DNA of 64,000 nucleotides, taken from NCBI GenBank assembly GCA_049516395.1, contig JBEKTD010000001.1:1-64000 (forward strand). Direction: 5' to 3'. Below, piece after piece: positions 15,832-23,950 of the stretch (positions are counted from its first letter, which is position 1; the number at the start of each line of letters is the position of its first letter). The stretch comes from Fen-1362 sp049516395. GTDB lineage: Bacteria; Planctomycetota; Phycisphaerae; Sedimentisphaerales; Anaerobacaceae. Both the position numbers and the translations under genes were made by a program. The notes under the pieces are model-generated. The model did no database searches, was not told where the DNA came from, and saw only the letters and a program-made list of their open reading frames with translations.

Positions 15832-16415
15832 TTGTTTTCCTCGTATCGCGGCCCTTCGACTTTGCTCAGGACAGGCAGTTTGTCTTTAGGAATGTCCTTG
15901 AGCCGGGGATAACCGGCGTCCTTCTTCGAAACCAGCGGGTTGTTAATCGGCCAGGCAATCCCAATGTCCGGGTCATTCCAGATTATGCCGCCCTCGGTTG
16001 CCGGGCTGTAGTAGTCGGTGCATTTATAAGAAAATAACGCGGTGTCGCTGAGAACACAAAAGCCGTGGGCAAAACCAGGCGGGATATACATCTGTTTGTG
16101 ATTTTCCGCCGACAGCGTTTCACCAAACCATTGTCCGAAACAGAGTGAGCCGACACGGATATCGACTGCCACATCGAGAACCTCGCCGGATAATACCTGC
16201 ACTAATTTGCCCTGTGCGTGCGGATTTTGAAAATGAAGACCCCGCAGGATGCCCTTTGTCGAAAACGAGATATTATCCTGCACAAACGGCTGACTCAGTC
16301 CCGCTTCTTCATAACGTTTATTGCTGAATGTTTCGATAAAAAAACCGCGTGCGTCGCCGAACACGTCTGGTTCAAATACTATTACTCCGGGAAGTTTTGT
16401 CTGTGTAACTTTCAT
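15828..16415 (-). CDS. rmlC: dTDP-4-dehydrorhamnose 3,5-epimerase
   Basis: RmlC epimerises dTDP-4-keto-6-deoxyglucose at C3 and C5. The cupin protein has VFGDARGFFIETF, QDNISFSTKGILRGLHFQNP with the catalytic His, VDIRVGSLCFGQW, YIPPGFAHGFCVLSD and the YKCTDYYSP segment, so all family blocks are present. The last 14 or so residues (LSKVEGPRYEENK) are not family sequence: they are encoded by a dispersed repeat (15851-15876), which has replaced or extended the natural C-terminus. It starts directly after the rmlA stop and overlaps rmlD. Confidence 0.96.
   Translation of the reverse strand: MKVTQTKLPGVIVFEPDVFGDARGFFIETFSNKRYEEAGLSQPFVQDNISFSTKGILRGLHFQNPHAQGKLVQVLSGEVLDVAVDIRVGSLCFGQWFGETLSAENHKQMYIPPGFAHGFCVLSDTALFSYKCTDYYSPATEGGIIWNDPDIGIAWPINNPLVSKKDAGYPRLKDIPKDKLPVLSKVEGPRYEENK
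15851..15876. repeat. Dispersed CCTTCGAC..GCTCAGG repeat at the rmlC 3' end
   Basis: The copy reads CCCTTCGACTTTGCTCAGG followed by ACAGGC. Related copies lie at 17323-17345, 33333-33358 (reverse orientation) and, decayed, at 45731-45752. In this copy the minus strand encodes LSKVEG in frame with RmlC. Confidence 0.8.
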
Positions 16416-17294
16416 TCAGCGGCACTCATCCAAAAGATTAAGGAGATATTGCCCATACCAGTTTTTGGCTAAGGGTTCCGCGAGTTTGGTCAATTGCTTG
16501 GCGTCGATAAGGCCGAGGTGAAATGCTATTTCTTCGGGGCAGGCAATCATCAGTCCCTGCCTTTGCTGGACGGTCTGGACAAAATTTGCGGCCTGAAGCA
16601 TTGATTCTGGCGTGCCCGTATCGAGCCAGGCGGTCCCGCGTCCCAGCAATTCGACTTTCAGCTTATTGATTTTAAGATAAGCGTTATTGAGGTCGGTGAT
16701 TTCATACTCGCCCCTGGCCGAGGGTTTTACGGTCGCGGCGATGTCGCAGACCTGCGAATCGTAGAAGTAAAGGCCGATGGCCGCGTAATTGGATTTCGGT
16801 TTTTTGGGTTTTTCTTCGATTGATATTACTTTGCCGGCTTTGTCAAACTCGATAACGCCATACCGCTGTGGGTCCCTGACCCAATAGCCGAATATTGACG
16901 CACCGGTTTCATTACTGACCGCCTTTTTTAGCGAATCGACAAGCCCGTGACCGTAAAAGATATTATCGCCGAGAATCAAACATGCGGGGCTACCCGCCAG
17001 AAACTTTTTGCCGATTATAAACGCTTGTGCGAGCCCTTCGGGTCTGGGTTGTTCGGCGTATTCGAGCCGGATACCCCATTGCGAGCCGTCGTCGAGGACT
17101 TTTTTATACATAGGCAGGTCAGTTGGCGTGCTGATAATCAGAATCTCTTTTATTCCCGCCAGCATCAGTGTCGTCAGCGGATAATAGACCATCGGCTTAT
17201 CATATATCGGGATAAGCTGCTTGCTTATGGCCTTTGTTACGGGATGCAGCCGGGTGCCGCTCCCGCCCGCTAAGATTATGCCTTTGTAATTCAT
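16416..17294 (-). CDS. rmlA: Glucose-1-phosphate thymidylyltransferase
   Basis: RmlA makes dTDP-glucose from dTTP and glucose 1-phosphate, the first step to dTDP-L-rhamnose. The 292-residue protein carries the nucleotide-binding GGSGTRLHPVTKAISKQLIPIYDKPMVYYPLTTLMLAGI, GLAQAFIIGKKFL, LILGDNIFYGHG, and the LDTGTPESMLQAANFV block, all at family positions. The gene leads the rml set and lies 63 bp after pheS on the same strand with a dispersed repeat in the gap, so it may have its own start of transcription or be read from the thrS promoter. Confidence 0.97.
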   Translation of the reverse strand: MNYKGIILAGGSGTRLHPVTKAISKQLIPIYDKPMVYYPLTTLMLAGIKEILIISTPTDLPMYKKVLDDGSQWGIRLEYAEQPRPEGLAQAFIIGKKFLAGSPACLILGDNIFYGHGLVDSLKKAVSNETGASIFGYWVRDPQRYGVIEFDKAGKVISIEEKPKKPKSNYAAIGLYFYDSQVCDIAATVKPSARGEYEITDLNNAYLKINKLKVELLGRGTAWLDTGTPESMLQAANFVQTVQQRQGLMIACPEEIAFHLGLIDAKQLTKLAEPLAKNWYGQYLLNLLDECR

Positions 17295-17322
17295 ATTTGT
17301 CTCCGCAACTTAGAACTGATTC

Positions 17323-17345
17323 AGTCCTTCGACAAGCTCAGGATT
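17323..17345. repeat. Dispersed CCTTCGAC..GCTCAGG repeat between pheS and rmlA
   Basis: The copy contains TCCTTCGACAAGCTCAGGAT, same orientation as the copy in rmlC. This one is intergenic. Confidence 0.75.
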
Positions 17346-17357
17346 AGCAGTTCAACT

Positions 17358-18350
17358 TCAGAACTGCTGTAAGAAGCGAAGGTCGTTTTCGTAGAATAAA
17401 CGAATGTCGGTGATGCCGTATTTTCTCATAGCCAGCCGTTCGATGCCGAAGCCGAATGCCCAGCCGGTATATTTTTCGCTGTCTATGCCTACGGCGTCAA
17501 AAACATTCGGGTCAACCATACCGCAGCCGCCCATCTCGACCCAGACCTCTTTGCCTGTCTTATCGACTAAGAGCAAGTCCACTTCCGCGCTCGGCTCGGT
17601 GAACGGGAAAAAGCTCGGGCGAAAACGCCATTTTGCATCCTTGCCCAGAAAAACCTTTATGAACTGGTCGATTGTGGTTTTCATATCGACCATAGTAACG
17701 CCCTCATCGACGACGAGCGCTTCGAGCTGGTGGAACATAAACATATGCGTCGCGTCAACGGTGTCGGGCCTGTAAACCCGGCCCGGAGCGACGACGCGGA
17801 TAGGGGGCTTTTGCTTTTCCATCACGCGAATCTGGATTGTCGAGGTCTGACTCCGCAAAAGGGTCTGGTCATCGACGTAAAAGTTATCCAAGGGGTCGCG
17901 TGCCGGATGCTCCGCCGGAATATTGAGTGCGACGAAATTGTGCCATTCATCCTCAACCTCAGGCCCGTAGGCGACTGAAAAGCCCATCCGGGAGAAAATT
18001 TCAAGAAGCTCGTTTGTGGTCTGATTGATAACATGCCTTTTGCCGATTCGTGGCCGTATCCCAGGCAGGGTAACGTCAATCAACTGCCTGCTTTTGGAAC
18101 GCTGGGTCTGGGTGATTTTTTCCTTAAGCTGCTCAAATGCGGCGTTTACTTCGTTTTTGATTCTATTTCCAAGCTGCCCTGCGGCGCGTCTGTCCTCTTC
18201 TGCAACTTTGCCTATCTGCGCCAGTATATTGGTGACAAGACCTTTTCTGCTGAGGTATTTTAAGCGGAATTGCTCCAGCGACGCGCTATCGGCGACAGTT
18301 TTCAGCTCTTCGAGAGCGTCCTTACCGATTTTGGCGAATTGCTCAAGCAT
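17358..18350 (-). CDS. pheS: Phenylalanyl-tRNA synthetase alpha subunit
   Basis: PheS carries the catalytic domain of the (alpha-beta)2 enzyme. The 330-residue protein has the N-terminal coiled coil (about 85 residues), then the class II core: GKRHVINQTTNELLEIFSRMGFSVAYGPEVEDEWHNF, NIPAEHPARD, LLRSQTSTIQIRVM (motif 2 region), VYRPDTVDATHMFMFHQLE, and the motif 3 GWAFGFGIERLAMRKYGITDIRLFYENDLRFLQQF. It is complete. pheT, which normally follows, is absent: the next gene is rmlA. The beta subunit must be encoded elsewhere. It is the last translation gene of the thrS operon, 46 bp after rplT. Confidence 0.97.
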   Translation of the reverse strand: MLEQFAKIGKDALEELKTVADSASLEQFRLKYLSRKGLVTNILAQIGKVAEEDRRAAGQLGNRIKNEVNAAFEQLKEKITQTQRSKSRQLIDVTLPGIRPRIGKRHVINQTTNELLEIFSRMGFSVAYGPEVEDEWHNFVALNIPAEHPARDPLDNFYVDDQTLLRSQTSTIQIRVMEKQKPPIRVVAPGRVYRPDTVDATHMFMFHQLEALVVDEGVTMVDMKTTIDQFIKVFLGKDAKWRFRPSFFPFTEPSAEVDLLLVDKTGKEVWVEMGGCGMVDPNVFDAVGIDSEKYTGWAFGFGIERLAMRKYGITDIRLFYENDLRFLQQF

Positions 18351-18396
18351 AGATTCGCGGGCGGTTTTCGCCGCTGCCGGTCATTAAACGGAAAAG

Positions 18397-18753
18397 TTAA
18401 ATGGTTGCCGGTTTTGCTGCCGCGACGATTGCATCGAACGCAACCGGGTCGGCTATCGCTATTTCACTGAGCATCTTGCGGTTCAGGGTGATGTTGGCCT
18501 TCTTTAATCCACTGACAAGCCGGCTGTACATAATGCCCCGCTGCTGGCAGGCGGCGGTCAGGCGTGTAATCCACAGCTCCCTGAAATTGCGTTTGCGAAG
18601 CTTGCGACCAAAACGCGCGTAAACCCCGGCACGAACAACCGATTCCTTTGCGGCACGATAAAGATGACCGGCGGAACTGCGACGACCCTTCGCCGCTTTT
18701 AATACTCTTTTGTGCGCCTGGCGCCTTGCTGCACCTTTTCTAATTCTTGGCAT
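18397..18753 (-). CDS. rplT: 50S ribosomal protein L20
   Basis: The 118-residue basic protein starts with PRIRKGAARRQAHKRVLKAAKG and has YRAAKESVVRAGVYARFGRKLRKRNFRELWITRLTAACQQRGIMYSRLVSGLKKANITLNRKMLSEIA, the L20 signature. It is an early 23S rRNA assembly protein and in other bacteria represses its own operon by binding the mRNA. It sits in the normal infC-rpmI-rplT order. Confidence 0.98.
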   Translation of the reverse strand: MPRIRKGAARRQAHKRVLKAAKGRRSSAGHLYRAAKESVVRAGVYARFGRKLRKRNFRELWITRLTAACQQRGIMYSRLVSGLKKANITLNRKMLSEIAIADPVAFDAIVAAAKPATI

Positions 18754-18834
18754 ACCCGATTTCCTTTCTTAACTCACTGCATACTCGGCCAATCGCAGGC
18801 AATCGATTCCTCGATTAATGCGGGCCCAAACAAG

Positions 18835-19029
18835 CTATTTGCCGGACAACGCCTTAATCATCTTGGCGTAAACCCCGGTCATAATAGCGGGGCCGGCTAT
18901 TCTTTTTCGCTTCTTGGCGTTCTTGCTGTTCATTAAATGGTTGCCCGAGGGGTGCTTGTATCGCAGTTTCTCTGAGGCGGTAACCTTGAATCTCTTTTTT
19001 ATTCCCTTATGGGTCTTCATTTTTGGCAT
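18835..19029 (-). CDS. rpmI: 50S ribosomal protein L35
   Basis: The 64-residue protein reads PKMKTHKGIKKRFKVTASEKLRYK, then HLMNSKNAKKRKR, the L35 family pattern. It lies between infC and rplT as in most bacteria. The 210-bp gap upstream is unusually long and contains a paired structure. Confidence 0.97.
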   Translation of the reverse strand: MPKMKTHKGIKKRFKVTASEKLRYKHPSGNHLMNSKNAKKRKRIAGPAIMTGVYAKMIKALSGK

Positions 19030-19094
19030 TGTTCGCTACCCTGAAAAAAGTCCGTTAAACCAGGCGCATAACAGCATTGCCCGGCAATGAGTTC

Positions 19095-19156
19095 AACCCG
19101 TTAGATAAAATGCGGGAGATAACATATCGATACATCGATTTGCTATCTCACGGGTT
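19095..19156 (-). promoter_or_regulatory. Structured infC-rpmI spacer, candidate L20 control element
   Basis: Within the 210-bp gap between infC and rpmI, AACCCGTTAGATA (19095-19107) pairs with TATCTCACGGGTT (19144-19156) at 12 of 13 positions. The enclosed loop contains a smaller dyad with two ATCGAT units. In Escherichia coli and Bacillus subtilis, L20 represses its operon by binding structured mRNA in this same neighbourhood. The position suggests a similar switch here; no consensus match was tested. Confidence 0.45.
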
Positions 19157-19239
19157 AAACAGGGAAAGATACACTATTTGCCCACCCGGGTCAACAGCGA
19201 TTTCGGGATTATACGGAAAAAACGACTATTTCGGGCTTA

Positions 19240-19758
19240 TTACTTTGGCGCAATTACCATGGTCATCCGCTTACCCATCATCTCGCCGGAGCGGTCAACC
19301 TTGGCTACATCGCTCATTGTTTCGACTATGCCGTTGAGAACCTCTCTGCCTTTGTCCTGATGGAGCATCTGTCGGCCGCGAAAGATAAGCGTAAACTGGA
19401 CCTTGTGCCCTTTTTCGATAAACTCGCGTGCGTGCTTGACCTTTACCTCAATATCGTGAGTGTCTGTTTCGGGCCGCAATCGGACTTCCTTGAGAGAGCC
19501 GGTGTGGTGAGTTTTTTTGCGTGCCTCGCGGATTTTGCGTTTCTGCTCATAGACCCACTTGCCGTAATCCATTATCCGGCATACCGGCGGGTCGCTGGTC
19601 GGCGATACCTCGACAAGGTCAAGGTTGGCCTCACGGGATTTCTCCAGAGCGAAAAGCCGTTCAACTATGCCGACTTGATTGTTTTCTGCATCGACGAGCC
19701 GAACCTTGTCTGCTCGTATCCCCCCATTTATCCTCAACCCCTTAACTTTTATTATCAC
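19240..19758 (-). CDS. infC: Translation initiation factor IF-3
   Basis: The 172-residue protein has the two IF-3 domains. N-domain: LRINGGIRADKVRLVDAENNQVGI and DLVEVSPTSDPPVCRIMDYGKWVYEQ. C-domain: KEVRLRPETDTHDIEVKVKHAREFIEKGHKVQFTLIFRGRQM, ending MTMVIAPK. It binds the 30S subunit and checks the start codon. The GTG at 19758 has an AAAGGTGA ribosome site just upstream. No ATG lies nearby in frame. A downstream ATA (19729-19731) with AAGGGG six bases ahead is a second possible, rare start of the kind IF-3 genes use for self-regulation, but it would remove family residues. Confidence 0.96.
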   Translation of the reverse strand: MIIKVKGLRINGGIRADKVRLVDAENNQVGIVERLFALEKSREANLDLVEVSPTSDPPVCRIMDYGKWVYEQKRKIREARKKTHHTGSLKEVRLRPETDTHDIEVKVKHAREFIEKGHKVQFTLIFRGRQMLHQDKGREVLNGIVETMSDVAKVDRSGEMMGKRMTMVIAPK

Positions 19759-19821
19759 TCACTATCACCTTTCCAAAAACTATAAATATGGTTGCCTGTC
19801 AAAACTTTCAAACCTGTAGGC

Positions 19822-21738
19822 CTACAAGGCCAGCTCTACCTGTTTATCGGCAATTTTCTTAGAGGCGATTGCCGCAAATTCATCGACTTTCAGCGTCTTT
19901 GTCTGCTCCTGGCCGCGAATCCTAACGTTTACGGAGTCTGACTGCGATTCTTTAGGGCCGACCACGAGCATATATGGGGGCTTGTCGCCGTGTGTTCGGG
20001 CGATTTTTGCCCCGATTTTCTCGTCCGTCAAATCACAGGAGACGCGTAATCCCTGTGCCTTTAGGCGGACTTCGACCGCTTTGGCGTAATCGTTGGTCTT
20101 TTCACTTATGGGCAGTATTATCACCTGTTGCGGAGCGAGCCATAAGGGCATATCACCCGCGTAATGCTCAATGAGAATCCCAATAAACCGCTCGAATGAG
20201 CCAAGCACTGCGCGGTGAATCATAACGGGCGTCTTCTCGGTGTTATCCTTATCGGTAAAGACAAGCTCAAACCGCTGGGGCATCGAGAAATCGAGCTGGA
20301 TGGTGCCTAATTGCCAGGAGCGTTTCAGCGAATCCTCGATATGGAAATCGATTTTGGGGCCATAAAAGGCGCCATCGCCCTCGTTGACCTTGTAATCGAT
20401 ATTCTTGTGCTTAAGGGCATTGATGAGGGCGTTGGTGGCAGTTTCCCAGATTTCATCAGAGCCGATGTGGTTTTCGGGCTTGGTGGATAGCTCGATGTGG
20501 AAATCTTTGAAGCCGAATGCCCGGTATATCTCGAAGGTCAATTCAATAACGCCGATGATTTCCGCTTCAATCTGGTCGGGGGTGCAGAAGATATGGGCGT
20601 CGTCTTGGGTAAATTGCCGCACCCTGAAAAGCCCGTGTATTACGCCGCTTGCCTCGTGACGGTGGACAAGCCCCAGCTCCGCGACCCGCAGCGGGAATTC
20701 GCGGTAGGAATGTTTGCGGGTTTGATAAACTAAGCAGCCGCCCGGGCAGTTCATCGGCTTTATCGCGTAGTCGGCATCGTCGAAGCGGGTGAAATACATA
20801 TTCTCTTTATAATGGTCCCAGTGGCCGCTTCTGTGCCATAGTTCTTTATTAAGAATAATGGGCGTTTTGATTTCCTCGTAGCCAAATCTCTTGTGAACGC
20901 CGCGCCAGAAATCGACTATCGAATTCCAGATAATCATCCCCTTGGGGTGCATAAACGCAAAACCTGGCCCTGCGTCGTTGAAGCTGAACAAATCCAATTG
21001 CCTGCCAATAACGCGATGGTCGCGTTTTTTTGCTTCTTCGAGGCGGGTAAGATATTCGTCAAGCTCTTTGCGGTTTCGCCAGGCGGTTCCATAGACCCTT
21101 TGCAGCATCTTCAGCGTCGAATCGCCATGCCAGTAAGCTCCTGCTACCGACATAATCTTAAATGCGCCGGCCTTGCCCGCGCTTGGGATATGCGGGCCCC
21201 GGCAAAGGTCTTCAAAGCCGTCGCCGGATGAGTAAAAGCTGAGTATGTCGCCGGTTGCGCGGTTGACGTTGTCGGTTTTGTATTTTTCGCCGCCTAATTT
21301 GGCAATCGCTTCGGCGCGGGTCATTTCCTTTCTGATAAAAGGCTTGTCGACCTTGACGATTTCGCTCATCTTCTCCTCAATGCGTTCGAAATCGCCCGGG
21401 CGAATCGGCTCATCGAGGTCAATATCGTAATAAAATCCGTCGTCAACGGTCGGCCCGTAAACGAGCTTTGTCTGGGGCCAGAGCTGGCAAATCGCCTCAG
21501 CCATAATATGCGCACAACTATGGCGCATTATTTCAAGGCCTTCGGTATCTTTGGATGTGATGATTTGTATGCTTGCGTCGCCGTTTATCGGGGCCGACAG
21601 GTCAACGAGGTTGCCGTTGACTTTGGCCGCTATGGCCGCCTTTGCCAGTCCTGCGCCGATTTTTTCCGCTACCTGTTTTCCCGTGATGCCGTCATTGGCC
21701 TCTATAATCGCGCCATCCGGCAGTTTAATCCTCGCCAT
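19822..21738 (-). CDS. thrS: Threonyl-tRNA synthetase
   Basis: The 638-residue enzyme is complete. N-terminal TGS domain (residues 1-62), editing domain with HSCAHIMAEA (HxxxH), then the class II core with MNCPGG, RVAELGLVHRHEASGVIHGLFRVRQFTQDDAHIFC, KNIDYKVNEGDGAFYGPKIDFHI and the GSFERFIGILIEHYAGDMPLWLAPQQV motif 3, followed by the anticodon-binding domain. It charges tRNA-Thr and removes mischarged serine. It heads the thrS-infC-rpmI-rplT-pheS unit; a strong promoter lies about 50 bp upstream of the ATG. Confidence 0.98.
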   Translation of the reverse strand: MARIKLPDGAIIEANDGITGKQVAEKIGAGLAKAAIAAKVNGNLVDLSAPINGDASIQIITSKDTEGLEIMRHSCAHIMAEAICQLWPQTKLVYGPTVDDGFYYDIDLDEPIRPGDFERIEEKMSEIVKVDKPFIRKEMTRAEAIAKLGGEKYKTDNVNRATGDILSFYSSGDGFEDLCRGPHIPSAGKAGAFKIMSVAGAYWHGDSTLKMLQRVYGTAWRNRKELDEYLTRLEEAKKRDHRVIGRQLDLFSFNDAGPGFAFMHPKGMIIWNSIVDFWRGVHKRFGYEEIKTPIILNKELWHRSGHWDHYKENMYFTRFDDADYAIKPMNCPGGCLVYQTRKHSYREFPLRVAELGLVHRHEASGVIHGLFRVRQFTQDDAHIFCTPDQIEAEIIGVIELTFEIYRAFGFKDFHIELSTKPENHIGSDEIWETATNALINALKHKNIDYKVNEGDGAFYGPKIDFHIEDSLKRSWQLGTIQLDFSMPQRFELVFTDKDNTEKTPVMIHRAVLGSFERFIGILIEHYAGDMPLWLAPQQVIILPISEKTNDYAKAVEVRLKAQGLRVSCDLTDEKIGAKIARTHGDKPPYMLVVGPKESQSDSVNVRIRGQEQTKTLKVDEFAAIASKKIADKQVELAL

Positions 21739-21790
21739 TTGTCAATCCGATAAATCAGTCCTATTTCAAAAATTACTGCAAACTAAAGCC

Positions 21791-21819
21791 ATTTTAGTCC
21801 TCCCGCCCGCCATAGTCAA
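21791..21819 (-). promoter_or_regulatory. thrS operon promoter
   Basis: On the minus strand TTGACT (21814-21819) and TAAAAT (21791-21796) are spaced by 17 bp. The leader before the thrS start is about 46 bases, too short for a T-box or an elaborate attenuator. Confidence 0.7.
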
Positions 21820-21853
21820 GCAGGGTTTAACGTTATACCGGCGGTTTTGAAAA

Positions 21854-21882
21854 TTGACTTCGGGGGTGTTTACGCTTATCCT
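21854..21882 (+). promoter_or_regulatory. gltX promoter
   Basis: TTGACT (21854-21859) and TATCCT (21877-21882) are spaced by 17 bp, about 35 bp upstream of the gltX start. It lies back to back with the thrS promoter. Confidence 0.6.
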
Positions 21883-21916
21883 AAAACCGGCTTATATATC
21901 TTTTTGGAGTTTGATA

Positions 21917-23542
21917 ATGGTCGTAACTCGTTTTGCCCCATCGCCGACGGGATACCTTCATATAGGCGGAGCAAGAACAGCCCTGTTTAACTGGCTTTTA
22001 GCTAAGAAAACAGGCGGTAAATTCATCCTGCGCATCGAGGACACCGACCTCAAACGCAATACCCCGACTGCCACTCAGCAGGTTATCGATGACCTCCGCT
22101 GGCTGGGAATAACCTGGGACGAAGGTCCCGAAGTCGATGGCCCGGCTGCGCCGTATTTCCAGTCACAGCGAAGAGATATCTACGATAAATACATCAGGCA
22201 GCTTCTTGAGCAGGGCAGGGCGTATTACTGCTTCGAGACAGGTGAAGAGCTTGAGAAACTCCGCAAACAGGCCGAGGCACAGAAAAAAGGTTTCGTGTAT
22301 CAAAGGCCCGCGATATTCCCGACCGAAGCGGAAGTCGAGAAAGCTAAAGCCGAGGGCAAATCCGTTACAATCCGTTTCGCGATGCCCGAAGGAACTATCG
22401 TCATCAATGACATTGTTCGCGGCGAGGTCAGCTTCAATACAGCAGAACTTGGCGATTTCATCATAATTAAAAGCGATGGCTTCCCGACGTATAATTTTGC
22501 CTGCGTAATCGACGACCACCTTATGGGCATCACCCACGTAATAAGGGGGCAGGAGCATTTAATGAACACGCCGGGCCAGCAGGCATTGTGGGAGGCGCTG
22601 GGCTTCGACAATCCGCCAAGGTATGCGCACATGTCGGTTACTATCAGCGAATCCGGAGGCAAACTCTCAAAACGTGAACGCCCGCAAACGCTCCGCAAGG
22701 CAATCAAGGCCAATCCCGATATCGACCTTAATACATTAGCTGTTATTGGAAACATCACAGTTGGGGAGCTTGGCGAATTCCTCGCGGGCGACAGCGTCCC
22801 CGATGTCCCCTCACTCGAGGCGATGGCGAAATACATTGGCGTCGTTCTGCCGGAAATTAACGTCGTCGATTTCTTCAAAAGCGGCTATGTCCCCGAGGCG
22901 ATGGTCAATTTTCTCGCGTTGCTCGGCTGGAGCACGGGGGACGAACGCGAAGTTATGCCCTTGGATGAGCTGATACAAAGTTTCGATATCACTCGGCTGA
23001 CCAAGTCCAACAGCTTGTTCGATAGAGGCAAACTTCTCGCCTACAACACCGAACATCTGAAAATGCTGCCTAAGGAAAAAACGCTCGCTCATTTTAAGGC
23101 ATATTTGAAAGTAATTGATTCGCCGGTTGCAAAGGCCGGCGATGAAACTCTTCTGCGTTTAATCAAAATCTGCGAAGGCGCAAGGACACTTGCCGATATC
23201 GAGCACAAGTGTAAATTCCTGTTTACTGCCGATGACCGGATTGAATACGATGAAAAAGCCGTGCAAAAGGTTTTATTCAAGGATAACGGCCTTGCGATGC
23301 TCAAACTCGTCCGCGATAAATTAGCCGCAATGGCGGAATTAACCGAGCAGGGTATTGAGGATATGCTGCGGGCATTGGCAGAAGAGCACAAGGTCGGCTT
23401 AGGCAAAGTTGCCCAGCCCCTCCGCGTCGCTATCACCGGCTCAACCATCAGCCCCCCCATTTTCGACTCCGTCCAGTTACTCGGCAAAGAAAAAACCTTA
23501 GTCAGAATCGATACGACGCTTACCAAATTCGGAGGAAAATAA
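21917..23542 (+). CDS. gltX: Glutamyl-tRNA synthetase
   Basis: A class I synthetase of 541 residues. The start is the ATG at 21917 with TTGGAG upstream; the longer frame to 21854 begins inside the promoter. Motifs: RFAPSPTGYLHIGGARTALFNWL (HIGH as HIGG), FILRIEDTD, and GGKLSKRERP (KMSKS as KLSKR). After KLSKR there is a segment of roughly 90 residues before the LLGWSTGDE block, longer than in E. coli GltX. The C-terminal helical anticodon-binding part is present and ends with RIDTTLTKFG. Whether it discriminates tRNA-Glu from tRNA-Gln cannot be told. It is first in a plus-strand run with a membrane protein and a kinase. Confidence 0.96.
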   Translation: MVVTRFAPSPTGYLHIGGARTALFNWLLAKKTGGKFILRIEDTDLKRNTPTATQQVIDDLRWLGITWDEGPEVDGPAAPYFQSQRRDIYDKYIRQLLEQGRAYYCFETGEELEKLRKQAEAQKKGFVYQRPAIFPTEAEVEKAKAEGKSVTIRFAMPEGTIVINDIVRGEVSFNTAELGDFIIIKSDGFPTYNFACVIDDHLMGITHVIRGQEHLMNTPGQQALWEALGFDNPPRYAHMSVTISESGGKLSKRERPQTLRKAIKANPDIDLNTLAVIGNITVGELGEFLAGDSVPDVPSLEAMAKYIGVVLPEINVVDFFKSGYVPEAMVNFLALLGWSTGDEREVMPLDELIQSFDITRLTKSNSLFDRGKLLAYNTEHLKMLPKEKTLAHFKAYLKVIDSPVAKAGDETLLRLIKICEGARTLADIEHKCKFLFTADDRIEYDEKAVQKVLFKDNGLAMLKLVRDKLAAMAELTEQGIEDMLRALAEEHKVGLGKVAQPLRVAITGSTISPPIFDSVQLLGKEKTLVRIDTTLTKFGGK

Positions 23543-23543
23543 A

Positions 23544-23945
23544 GTGTCGGTTAAGATGCGACTGATTGTTTATTATTTATTCTTCCTGGTTCTTCTGGGA
23601 CTATTCCCGATTTTTTTCTTTCTTGGGTGGTACCTGCTTGTGGCGATTGTATATCCTTTGATAATCGCATATTCTCATTTTATGAATCCGCTTCGAAAAG
23701 TCGGATATAACCAGCATAAGCTTCATTTGAGTATGCCCGCTGTTATTATTGCACTGATTATTTGTTTGGCCATGATTGTGACGAATCTCGCTGGTTACTT
23801 CATGTATGTGAACGCTCACGCCCTTGATAAGATAAACTATTGGCTGATTGGCCTTATTGCTGTTTTTATGGTTCCTATCCTTATCTGGGACCAGATTTGT
23901 TTCGCGAGAATGGCAGATACTAAACAACAAATTAATGGAGATTGA
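23544..23945 (+). CDS. Small polytopic membrane protein of unknown function
   Basis: The 133-residue protein has four hydrophobic segments (residues about 6-28, 30-46, 64-86 and 97-115) and little else. It starts at a GTG one base after the gltX stop, with GGAGG inside the end of gltX, so it is translated with gltX. The next gene, a PfkB kinase, begins 5 bp later. I recognise no family. Confidence 0.75.
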   Translation: MSVKMRLIVYYLFFLVLLGLFPIFFFLGWYLLVAIVYPLIIAYSHFMNPLRKVGYNQHKLHLSMPAVIIALIICLAMIVTNLAGYFMYVNAHALDKINYWLIGLIAVFMVPILIWDQICFARMADTKQQINGD

Positions 23946-23950
23946 TTGCG

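Noticed and set aside
19729..19758. ATA as the start codon of infC
   Set aside because: It has a well-placed AAGGGG, and rare starts are known for infC, but it would begin inside the conserved RIN block. The GTG at 19758 has its own good ribosome site.
23089..23526. Long minus-strand frame inside gltX, and similar frames inside recA, thrS, alaS and hisD
   Set aside because: They lie opposite highly conserved genes, have biased Ser/Arg/Leu composition and no family similarity; they are shadows of the real frames.
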